64,000 bases of DNA from Ectothiorhodospira magna. Lineage in GTDB: Bacteria > Pseudomonadota > Gammaproteobacteria > Ectothiorhodospirales > Ectothiorhodospiraceae. The stretch is taken from assembly GCF_900110965.1 (NCBI RefSeq), contig NZ_FOFO01000014.1, forward strand, positions 19,363 to 83,362, read 5' to 3'. The notes under the pieces are model-generated. The model saw only the letters and a list, made by a program, of their open reading frames with translations. It was not told the origin of the DNA and made no database searches. How positions within the stretch are numbered: position 1 is the first letter of the stretch; the number at the start of each line of letters is the position of its first letter. This document shows, in pieces, positions 29,818 to 37,109 of this stretch. The position numbers and the translations under genes are program-made.

Positions 29818-30474
29818 ATGTGTCATACCGCCCATGCCGTTTTTCCGGCCCACCGGCTGGAGGTCGAAGGTCTCGTTGCCGAACGGGGCGAGCGGCTGCT
29901 GATCCGGCGGCTGGATCTGACCCTGGAATCCGGGTCGCTCCTGCAGGTGGCCGGTCGTAACGGCGCCGGCAAAACCAGTCTGCTGCGGATGCTGTGTGGA
30001 CTGTCCCGCCCCCTGGAAGGTCGCATCTGCTGGGATGGGGTCCCGCTGCATCAGCGGGAAGATGGCCCCACGGCTCACCTGGCCTATCTGGGACATGCCA
30101 ATGCCCTCAAGGATGAATTGTCCGCTGAGGAAAATCTGCATATCCATTCGGCATTGCAGGGGAGCAGGCCGGAACAGGAGGCCATCAGGGCAGCCCTGGG
30201 CCGTATGGGACTGGTTGGTCACGAAGATCTGCCGGTGAAATGTCTCTCCCAGGGACAAAAACGCCGGGTGGCCCTGGCCCGTCTGTTGCTGGTGCGCCGG
30301 CCCCTGTGGGTTCTCGATGAGCCCTTTGCTGCCCTGGACGTACAGATCATCGACGTGCTGCGCTCGGCCCTGGAAGCCCATCTGGCTGCCAATGGCATGA
30401 TCGTCCTGACCACCCATCAGGCGGTGCCCATCACAGGTCGGCAGCACACCCTGACTCTGGGGAAAGCGCCATGA
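29818..30474 (+). CDS. ccmA: Heme exporter ATPase CcmA
   Basis: ATP-binding subunit of the CcmABCD complex that releases heme-loaded CcmE. The 218-aa protein shows Walker A GRNGAGKTS, the ABC signature CLSQGQKRRVALARLL and Walker B LWVLDEPFAALD, followed by the H-loop His in TTHQ. ATG at 29818 is the best start although its ribosome site is weak. It overlaps ccmB by 4 bp. Confidence 0.95.
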   Translation: MCHTAHAVFPAHRLEVEGLVAERGERLLIRRLDLTLESGSLLQVAGRNGAGKTSLLRMLCGLSRPLEGRICWDGVPLHQREDGPTAHLAYLGHANALKDELSAEENLHIHSALQGSRPEQEAIRAALGRMGLVGHEDLPVKCLSQGQKRRVALARLLLVRRPLWVLDEPFAALDVQIIDVLRSALEAHLAANGMIVLTTHQAVPITGRQHTLTLGKAP

Positions 30475-31148
30475 CCGGCCTGCTCACTGCAGTGATGACC
30501 CTGCTCCGGCGTGACCTGATCCTGGCCCTGCGCCGGCGCCAGGATGCCCTGGTGGTGCTGGGATTCTTTGTGGTGGTGGTGTCTTTGTTTCCCCTTGGCG
30601 TTGGCCCGGACCCGCAGTTGTTGCGGAGCATGGCTCCCGGTGTGTTGTGGGTATCGGCCCTGCTGGCCACCATGCTCTCTCTGGAGCGGTTGTTTGCTGA
30701 TGATTTTCGTGATGGCTCACTGGAGCAGATCCTGCTGGCGCCCCAGCCCCTGAGCCTGCTGGTGGTGAGCAAGATTCTGGCCCATTGGCTGGTGACCGGC
30801 TTGCCCCTGGTGCTGGCATCCCCCCTGCTGGGCATGCAATTGGGACTCAATGGCACGGAAATCCTCACCCTGATGGGGGCATTGTTGCTGGGCACCCCGA
30901 TTCTCAGTCTGGTGGGTGCCATCGGCGCGGCCCTGACTTTGGGTTTGCGGGGGGGCGGCGTGCTGATTTCCCTGCTGATCCTGCCCCTGTATGTGCCTGC
31001 CTTGGTACTGGGCGCCGGGGCGCTGGATGCAGTGATGTACGGGTCCAGTGCCCAGGCTCACCTGTCATTACTGGCTTCACTGCTGATTGTGACCCTGTTG
31101 CTGGCGCCCTGGGCCATTGCTGCGGCGCTGCGAATCATGCTGGACTGA
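30471..31148 (+). CDS. ccmB: Heme exporter permease CcmB
   Basis: Membrane subunit of CcmABCD with six predicted helices over 225 aa. The family opening LLRRDLILALRRRQDALVV and the MLSLERLFADDFRDGSLEQ loop are present. It starts inside the ccmA stop (ATGA overlap) and is followed by ccmC after 12 bp. Confidence 0.95.
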   Translation: MTGLLTAVMTLLRRDLILALRRRQDALVVLGFFVVVVSLFPLGVGPDPQLLRSMAPGVLWVSALLATMLSLERLFADDFRDGSLEQILLAPQPLSLLVVSKILAHWLVTGLPLVLASPLLGMQLGLNGTEILTLMGALLLGTPILSLVGAIGAALTLGLRGGGVLISLLILPLYVPALVLGAGALDAVMYGSSAQAHLSLLASLLIVTLLLAPWAIAAALRIMLD

Positions 31149-31160
31149 TGGAGAAACGAC

Positions 31161-31913
31161 GTGGCCGAACAGCGCGTGCAATGGTTCAAGTTTGCCTCGC
31201 CCCCCAATTTTTATGACCTGTCCGGTCGATTGGCCCCCTGGTTTGCGGCACTGGCTGCCCTCCTGGCGGTGATCGGGCTGTATATCGGTTTCATTCTGGC
31301 GCCGCCGGATTACCAGCAGGGCAACAGCTACCGTATCATGTTCATCCATGTGCCCACGGCCTGGATGTCCATGTTTCTTTATGTGCTGATGGCGGTGTAC
31401 GCAGCCATCGGTCTGATCTGGCGTATCAAGACCGCCGAGGCGATGGCCAAGGCCATTGCCCCCACCGGGGCACTGTTTGCCTTTTTGTGCCTGTGGACCG
31501 GCGCCCTGTGGGGCAAGCCCACCTGGGGAACCTACTGGGTTTGGGATGCCCGGTTGACCTCCCAGTTGATCCTGCTGTTTCTTTATCTGGGCTATATTGC
31601 TCTGCATGCGGCCATCGAGGACCGTCAGCGGGCATCTGACGCCAGTGCCATTCTGGCTTTGGCGGGGGTGGTGAACGTGCCGATCATCTATTTTTCCGTG
31701 GTCTGGTGGAACACCTTGCACCAAGGGGCATCCATCACGGTGACCAGTGCACCGGCCATGGAGACTGTGATGTTTGCCGCCTTGATGGTGATGACCTTTG
31801 CCTGCTGGATGTATGCCATTGCAGTGGTGCTGTGGCGGGCACGGCTGGAACTGATGGAACGTGAGCGACGGTCCGCCTGGGTAGTGGAACGCATGGGAGC
31901 AGAAAAACCGTGA
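31161..31913 (+). CDS. ccmC: Heme-handling protein CcmC
   Basis: Six-helix membrane protein that loads heme onto CcmE. The 250-aa protein has the tryptophan-rich motif GALWGKPTWGTYWVWDARL (about residues 114-132) and periplasmic His ligands near MFIHVPTAWMS and VWWNTLHQG. The start is a GTG at 31161 preceded by GGAG. It overlaps ccmD by 4 bp. Confidence 0.96.
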   Translation: MAEQRVQWFKFASPPNFYDLSGRLAPWFAALAALLAVIGLYIGFILAPPDYQQGNSYRIMFIHVPTAWMSMFLYVLMAVYAAIGLIWRIKTAEAMAKAIAPTGALFAFLCLWTGALWGKPTWGTYWVWDARLTSQLILLFLYLGYIALHAAIEDRQRASDASAILALAGVVNVPIIYFSVVWWNTLHQGASITVTSAPAMETVMFAALMVMTFACWMYAIAVVLWRARLELMERERRSAWVVERMGAEKP

Positions 31914-32095
31914 TCGAGTTTCTTGCCATGGGGGGACATGCCCCCTATATCTGGGGGTCCTACGGGGTGGCCCTGGTGGTCATGGTGGCAGAACTGGCCT
32001 TATTGCGCCGGCGCCGCAAGACCCTGAGCCTGCGCCTGCAACGGCTGGCCCGTTTAGGACAGGAAGACCGTGGAGACAGCACCCAAGACACCTGA
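31910..32095 (+). CDS. ccmD: Heme exporter accessory protein CcmD
   Basis: A 61-aa single-pass membrane protein that stabilises CcmC-CcmE. It has the typical start FLAMGGHAPYIWGSYGVAL, one membrane helix (about residues 15-33) and a positively charged cytoplasmic tail with LLRRRRK. It ends the ccmABCD run. Confidence 0.92.
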   Translation: MIEFLAMGGHAPYIWGSYGVALVVMVAELALLRRRRKTLSLRLQRLARLGQEDRGDSTQDT

Positions 32096-32133
32096 ACCAT
32101 CCCCCATGTTGGAGTGACCCAAACCTGCCGGCT

Positions 32134-32149
32134 CAAGACCGAGGTCTTG
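32134..32149 (+). terminator. Short inverted repeat after ccmD, possible terminator
   Basis: CAAGACC (32134-32140) and GGTCTTG (32143-32149) form a tight hairpin 38 bp after the ccmD stop, followed by CTTTGG. The T-run is only three bases, so termination would be weak. It could instead be an operator of the following regulator gene, which starts 14 bp later. Confidence 0.35.
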
Positions 32150-32162
32150 CTTTGGATAGCCT

Positions 32163-33383
32163 ATGCACATTGCTCTGGACCGCAAGACTGTATTGATCGT
32201 TGACGACTTTCAGAACATGCGGGTGCAACTCGCCCAGATGCTGGAGTCTCTGGGCTTTGCGCGTCAGCCTGATCTGGCAAGTACGGCCAATGAAGCTTTG
32301 GAGCGGCTGCAAAGACGCCGCTATGACGTGATTTTGTGCGATTACAATCTGGGAGAAGGCCTGCACGGCCAGCATATCCTGGATCTGGCCCGCCGGGAGG
32401 GCTGGATCGATGTGGCCACCGTGTTCATCATGGTCACGGCGGAAAACTCGGCAGAAATGGTGATGGGCGCCCTGGAAAGCGGGCCGGATGCCTATCTGGC
32501 CAAGCCCATCAGCAAGGAACTGCTACGGGCCAGGCTGGTACGGGCGCTGCGACGGCGGGAACCCATGGTGCCCGTGGCCCAGGCCCTCAGGCAGGGGGAT
32601 ACTTCACAAGCCCTGCACCTGCTGGACATGATGCTGGCAACCGGGCGTGGAGAATCGGCGGATATCCTGCGCCTGAAGGCAGAACTGGCATTGGAAACCG
32701 GCGACCTGGCGCTGGCCCGACAGGTCTGCGAGATGGTCATCAGGGAACGGCCTCCGGCCTGGGCCTTGACCATCCTGGGCCAGGTGGCCCTGCACCATCA
32801 GGATCTGTCAGCGGCAGAGACCTGGTTCCGGGAAGCGATGGTGGTGACTCCCTTTTTCATGGCGGCCCATGATCATCTGGCGTCAGTCCTGGAACAACAG
32901 GGGCGCCTGCAGGATGCCCTGGATGTGGTGGAGCAGGCGGTGGCCCGTTCCTGGCGATCCCTCTCCCGTCAGCGGCGGCTGGGCCGGTTGGCCATGGCCC
33001 TGGAGGAATGGGAGACAGGCCGCGGGGCCTGGCGCCAGGCCATCGAACTGGCCCGGCCCCTGGAAGAAATCCGGGGTGAGGATTTTTTGAATCTGATATT
33101 TTGCACCCTGGAACTGGGGGAATTGGCCAGAGCAGCCAAGATACTCGATGATATGCGTCGGTCCCTGAGTGACGACCCGGCCCTGCGGTGGTGGTCGATT
33201 CTGGGCCGGCTGCATCTGGCGGTCCACGACCCGGATGACAAGGAAGCCGCACTGGATGCACTGGATGGCATCATGCTTCGCGCTTTGCCGCCGATACAGG
33301 TACATCAGGGTTTGATTGCAGTGCTGCTGCGCCTTAATGAAGTGACCCGAGCCGAACTCCTGCGTCAAAACCTGCCGACCTGA
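32163..33383 (+). CDS. Response regulator with TPR output (REC-TPR)
   Basis: A 406-aa protein with an N-terminal receiver domain (residues 8-125; acidic pair in LIVDDFQNM, phospho-Asp in VILCDYNLG, Lys in YLAKPISKE). This is followed by TPR-like helical repeats to the end (A-W/L-G pattern, for example WALTILGQVALHHQDLSAAE). It has no DNA-binding or enzymatic output, so it probably acts by protein-protein contact. Its likely partner is the kinase 32 bp downstream. Proteins of this layout occur in pseudomonads and relatives, mostly uncharacterised. Confidence 0.88.
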   Translation: MHIALDRKTVLIVDDFQNMRVQLAQMLESLGFARQPDLASTANEALERLQRRRYDVILCDYNLGEGLHGQHILDLARREGWIDVATVFIMVTAENSAEMVMGALESGPDAYLAKPISKELLRARLVRALRRREPMVPVAQALRQGDTSQALHLLDMMLATGRGESADILRLKAELALETGDLALARQVCEMVIRERPPAWALTILGQVALHHQDLSAAETWFREAMVVTPFFMAAHDHLASVLEQQGRLQDALDVVEQAVARSWRSLSRQRRLGRLAMALEEWETGRGAWRQAIELARPLEEIRGEDFLNLIFCTLELGELARAAKILDDMRRSLSDDPALRWWSILGRLHLAVHDPDDKEAALDALDGIMLRALPPIQVHQGLIAVLLRLNEVTRAELLRQNLPT

Positions 33384-33414
33384 CCCATCACCCACCCGGT
33401 TTTTAGGAGCAGAT

Positions 33415-34113
33415 TTGAGCAAGCTCGATTTCAGTACGGTGCTGGCCATCAGCATCCATGACATGAAAAACTCTCTCAATCTGCTGTTGGGTTCCCTGGA
33501 TGACCTGCTGGAAGCAGAGCAACAGCGACCCTGCGTGGATTCAGAGCGCCTGGCCCTGTTGCGCTACGAAGTCCGGCGGGTGAATGACACGCTCATCCAG
33601 TTGCTGGCCCTGTATCGCAGTGTCAAAGGCATTTATCAACCCCAGTTCATGCCGGTGAGTGTCCACGATCTGCTGGAATCCTACTGGCTCAACAACAAGG
33701 CGTTGATGGATTATCGCCGGGTGGAATGTATCGTGGAGTGCGATCCCGATCTGGTCTGGACCCTGGACCGCTACCTGGTGAACAGTCTGCTGGAAAATGT
33801 GGTCAACAACACGGTGCGTTACACCCGCCAGCGCATCCACATGTCGGCCCGGATGGACGGTCACTGGCTGGTGATCAGGGTGGACGATGATGGCCCTGGT
33901 TTCCCCAAGGCCATGCTGGGACGACAGGCGCTGCGGGAAGGTGCCCGGCTGGACCCCCAGCAGGGCCGCACCGGGCTTGGACTTTATTTCTGCGCCCTGG
34001 TGGCCGACCTGCATGCCGGTGATGATGGGGGGAGCGGCTTTGTGGAACTGTCCAATGGTGGAGAACTGGGCGGCGGCTGCTTCACCCTGCGTCTGCCGCC
34101 CTTGCCCCTTTGA
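33415..34113 (+). CDS. Minimal histidine kinase lacking a sensor domain
   Basis: A 232-aa soluble histidine kinase consisting only of a dimerisation/phosphoacceptor helix (ISIHDMKNSLN, His about residue 15) and an ATP-binding domain. The N box is SLLENVVNNTVRYT, the G1 box VDDDGPGFP and the G2 box GRTGLGLYFC. There is no membrane helix or input domain, so input must come from a partner. The start is a TTG with AGGAG 5 bases upstream. The last 32 bp overlap the convergent zinc-ribbon gene. It probably phosphorylates the REC-TPR protein encoded just upstream. Confidence 0.88.
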   Translation: MSKLDFSTVLAISIHDMKNSLNLLLGSLDDLLEAEQQRPCVDSERLALLRYEVRRVNDTLIQLLALYRSVKGIYQPQFMPVSVHDLLESYWLNNKALMDYRRVECIVECDPDLVWTLDRYLVNSLLENVVNNTVRYTRQRIHMSARMDGHWLVIRVDDDGPGFPKAMLGRQALREGARLDPQQGRTGLGLYFCALVADLHAGDDGGSGFVELSNGGELGGGCFTLRLPPLPL

Positions 34114-34381
34114 CCACCGCGTCGGTTTGCGCCAACGGACACATTGCCGTCACCCAGTCCAGCAGCCGGACATTAAGGGGCGTCCGGTGCAGGGCAACCG
34201 CCTGGGTGAGCAATCTTCGGGCCGCCTGGGGGCGATCCTGGGCCAGTTGCTCTAAAGCCTGCCCTGTCAGATTCCGGGCCGTCTGTTGGGTGGCCACCAA
34301 CAGGGTCAGGGCCATGCCACAGCGTCGGCAAGGGTCTGTGCCCTCAACCCTGGCACGGCAGTTAGGGCAACGCTCCATCAC
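34082..34381 (-). CDS. Small zinc-ribbon protein, last gene of the Hsp70 operon
   Basis: A 99-aa protein opening with a CxxC-x8-CxxC zinc ribbon (CPNCRARVEGTDPCRRC, residues 5-21). It continues with a helical TPR-like segment (ALEQLAQDRPQAARRLLTQA). It starts inside the hsp70 stop codon (4-bp overlap) and ends overlapping the convergent kinase by 32 bp. The function is unknown. The tight coupling indicates that it works with the Hsp70. Confidence 0.72.
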   Translation of the reverse strand: MMERCPNCRARVEGTDPCRRCGMALTLLVATQQTARNLTGQALEQLAQDRPQAARRLLTQAVALHRTPLNVRLLDWVTAMCPLAQTDAVVKGARAADAG

Positions 34382-36117
34382 GACTCCAGATAAAAAATCA
34401 GATCGGACAGGGTGGCCATGGCCGCTTCCAGGGCGGCGGCATCTTCACTGGTCAGGGCATCCCGCAGGGTCTCCATGGCATCCACCAGGTCTTCCCGGTC
34501 CTCGGCCCCGGCCTTGCCCAACAACCGCTCGGCTTTCTCGATCAGCGCCTTGGCCTCTACATGACGACGCTGTTGTCCGTCATGGGTCCCCGTGCCATTG
34601 GCATCTTCAGCAGTCAGGGCCTGCAATCGAGAGCGGGCGGCTTCCATTTCGTCCTGCTCGAAACGCTGGGTGGCATTGTCGATGGTGATACGGACTTCCT
34701 TGCCGGTGCGCTTCTCCACGGAGGACACATGCAGGATGCCGTTGAGGTCCAGGGAAAACGTGGTGACAATGGCATTGCCTGACGGCACCCGACTGAGTCC
34801 CTCGATGCGATAGACACCAATCTGGGTGTTGTTCAGGGCATCCCGGTCTTCCCCTTGATAGACATTCACCTCGACGATTTCCTGATAGTCATGGGTGGTG
34901 TAGAAGACTTCGCTCTTGGTGACCGGAATCGGGGTATTTTTACGAATCAGAGGGAAGAAAACATGGGGATAAATCTCCCCGTTCAATGTATCAATGGCGC
35001 TGGTGCCAAAGGTATAGGGGGTGACGTCCAGCAGCAGACTGTTGACCTTTTCCCCGGCAATCATGGCGGCCTGGGTGGCGGCACCTATGGCCACACATAA
35101 TTCCGGGTCCATCTCGGCCCGTGGCTGCAAACCCAGCATGTCTTCCAGATGACGTTGAATCAGGGGGGTGCGGGTGGCCCCACCCACCAAAAAGACTTCA
35201 TCCAGATCCGAGACCGTCAGTTGCGCTCCCTCCAGGGCGGTATGTACCGCCGACAAGGTCTCGGCCACCAGAGGCTCGATCATGGCCTCATAGTCTTGCC
35301 GCTCCAGTTCCAGGTCCAGATGAACGGGGCCGTCATCATCTTCGAGCAGATATTCTTCCCGCACCTGGGCATGGGGGGCATCGGAGAGGCGCACCTTGGC
35401 GGTTTCCGCCGCCCGCACCAGCCGGGCCATGGCATGGGCGTCCAGACTGGGGTCCACCCCTTTTTCTGTTCTTAGCCAGTTCATCAGTTGTTCAAGGATG
35501 AGATTGTCAAAATCATCTCCGCCCAGATGATTGTTCCCATGGCTGGACAACACTTCCACCACGTCCTTTTCCAGTCGCACCACGGAAACATCGAAGGTGC
35601 CGCCTCCCAGGTCATAGACCAGCACCGTCTTGCGCTGGTCACCGCCGGACTCACGGGCAAGGGCAGCAGCGGTGGGTTCATTGATGATGCGCACCACATC
35701 CAGACCCGCCAGGGTACCGGCATCCCGGGTTGCCTGCCGCTGGGCATCGGAAAAATACGCAGGGACAGTAATCACCGCCTGATGTACCGCCTGCCCCAGA
35801 TGGTCTTCTGCAGCCTGCTTGAGTCGTCCCAGGATCAGGGCAGAAATTTCCTGGGGAGTGTACTGTCGCCATCCCAGGGTGATCTTGATGTCCTCCCCCA
35901 TGCGGCGCTTGACGGAACGGATGGTGCGTTCCGGGTGCAGGGCGTATTGATTACGCGCAGCCTGACCCACCAGCAGATTGCCATCGTCATCCAGTCCCAC
36001 CACCGAGGGCATCAACAGGGCACCATCCACCGGAATATGCTCCAGTGTTCCGTTCCGGATCACGGCAACCTCCGAATTGGTGGTGCCCAGATCAATACCG
36101 ATAATAGGATGGGTCAT
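34378..36117 (-). CDS. Accessory Hsp70 chaperone
   Basis: A DnaK-like ATP-dependent chaperone of 579 aa, about 60 residues shorter than DnaK, with a reduced C-terminal lid. The nucleotide-binding domain is complete: GIDLGTTNSEV, VYDLGGGTFDVS, IINEPTAAALA and VGGATRTPLI. The hydrophobic linker LLLDVTP precedes an intact beta-sandwich substrate domain. The layout is nearer to HscC-type accessory Hsp70s than to the main DnaK. It overlaps the GrpE-like gene by 4 bp and the zinc-ribbon gene by 4 bp, so all are translationally coupled. Confidence 0.92.
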   Translation of the reverse strand: MTHPIIGIDLGTTNSEVAVIRNGTLEHIPVDGALLMPSVVGLDDDGNLLVGQAARNQYALHPERTIRSVKRRMGEDIKITLGWRQYTPQEISALILGRLKQAAEDHLGQAVHQAVITVPAYFSDAQRQATRDAGTLAGLDVVRIINEPTAAALARESGGDQRKTVLVYDLGGGTFDVSVVRLEKDVVEVLSSHGNNHLGGDDFDNLILEQLMNWLRTEKGVDPSLDAHAMARLVRAAETAKVRLSDAPHAQVREEYLLEDDDGPVHLDLELERQDYEAMIEPLVAETLSAVHTALEGAQLTVSDLDEVFLVGGATRTPLIQRHLEDMLGLQPRAEMDPELCVAIGAATQAAMIAGEKVNSLLLDVTPYTFGTSAIDTLNGEIYPHVFFPLIRKNTPIPVTKSEVFYTTHDYQEIVEVNVYQGEDRDALNNTQIGVYRIEGLSRVPSGNAIVTTFSLDLNGILHVSSVEKRTGKEVRITIDNATQRFEQDEMEAARSRLQALTAEDANGTGTHDGQQRRHVEAKALIEKAERLLGKAGAEDREDLVDAMETLRDALTSEDAAALEAAMATLSDLIFYLES

Positions 36118-36758
36118 GAAATCTCTCGCTTATTGACAATGACTTCGGAGGTACGCAACACCCGACCCTGACGGGTAAAGCCGGGGCGCACTTCACGGGT
36201 AACGATGCCAGAAGGCTGGTCCGGGACGTGGCTGGTGCCTACCGCTTGCATGGTGTGGGGATCAAAGGGCTGTCCCAATGTGGTCACGGGGCGCACCTCC
36301 CGGCGAGCCAGCATGTCATCCAGATGGGCCAGATTCATGGCCATGCCTTCTGCCATGCCGCTCACAAACCGGCCAGCGCCACTGCGCCGGGCCAACCAGC
36401 CGGGGCTGTAATGATCCGCCCTGGCATGGCCAGCCTGCAACCGGTCCCGCAGGTCCAGCAATTCCAGCAACAAGGGGGTTTCCGCGTCCTGGCGTTCGGT
36501 AGCCGCCTGTTCCCGCTGTCGCGCCAGAGCCTCCTGCAGTCGCTGGTTGCTCTGGCGCAGGGTTTCAAACACCTCGCCAAACTGATCCAGAGCAGTGCGG
36601 AACTGGCGGGATTCAAGACGCACCTCGGTCTTGAGTGCAGCCATTTCCGACAACAGGGTGAACAGATCGGGCGCCTCCGGGTCCGGCAAGGTGTCCGGGG
36701 CAGTATCCAGATAGGCACGAAACTGCTCCAGAAGCTGCGCCTTGTCAGGATCACCCAT
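36114..36758 (-). CDS. GrpE-like nucleotide exchange factor
   Basis: A 214-aa protein with a long central coiled coil (about residues 30-90) and a C-terminal beta segment (VTREVRPGFTRQGRVLRTSEVIVNK) that matches the GrpE head, including the family's xVxxGYxxxxRxLRxAxV pattern in diverged form. It would release ADP from the neighbouring Hsp70. ATG at 36758 overlaps the J-like stop as TGATG, with AGGGGAG upstream. It is clearly different from house-keeping GrpE, so dedicated to this operon. Confidence 0.85.
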   Translation of the reverse strand: MGDPDKAQLLEQFRAYLDTAPDTLPDPEAPDLFTLLSEMAALKTEVRLESRQFRTALDQFGEVFETLRQSNQRLQEALARQREQAATERQDAETPLLLELLDLRDRLQAGHARADHYSPGWLARRSGAGRFVSGMAEGMAMNLAHLDDMLARREVRPVTTLGQPFDPHTMQAVGTSHVPDQPSGIVTREVRPGFTRQGRVLRTSEVIVNKREIS

Positions 36759-37057
36759 CAGCGCTCTCCCCTGAGCAGGGCCTGACACAAGGCCAGATCG
36801 GGGCGTCGGGTTCCACCCTCGTTCACCGGACAGGCCTGATCCAGAATATCCTGAATGCCGGGCGGGGTGGTATCAAACAGCTCATAGGCCAATCGCTGCC
36901 GTTGGCTGCGAATGCGTTCATAGGCTTGGCGTACTGCATCAAACCCCACCGGATCCCGTTCTGGCGGACAGGCCTTGACTGCATGGAGATAGGCGTGGTG
37001 AATGGTGTTGTCATCCGCTTGAGGAGACACATTCAACAACAGGAAAGGATCACGCAT
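36758..37057 (-). CDS. J-domain-like protein lacking HPD
   Basis: A 99-aa protein made almost only of a J-like domain: DPFLLLNVSPQADDNTIHHAYLH (helices I-II; cut here as DPFLLLNVSPQA then DDNTIHHAYLH), loop, then FDAVRQAYERIRSQRQRLAYE (read as helix III). The HPD tripeptide that normally activates Hsp70 is replaced by a CPPERDP loop. It may position Hsp70 without the usual stimulation. ATG at 37057 keeps the domain start; a TTG at 37120 inside the upstream gene is an alternative. Operon context supports a role with the Hsp70. Confidence 0.72.
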   Translation of the reverse strand: MRDPFLLLNVSPQADDNTIHHAYLHAVKACPPERDPVGFDAVRQAYERIRSQRQRLAYELFDTTPPGIQDILDQACPVNEGGTRRPDLALCQALLRGER

Positions 37058-37109
37058 CACGATCAGGTCCGCAGGATAAAGTGGGCTTTTTATGGGGCTG
37101 ATGATGTAA

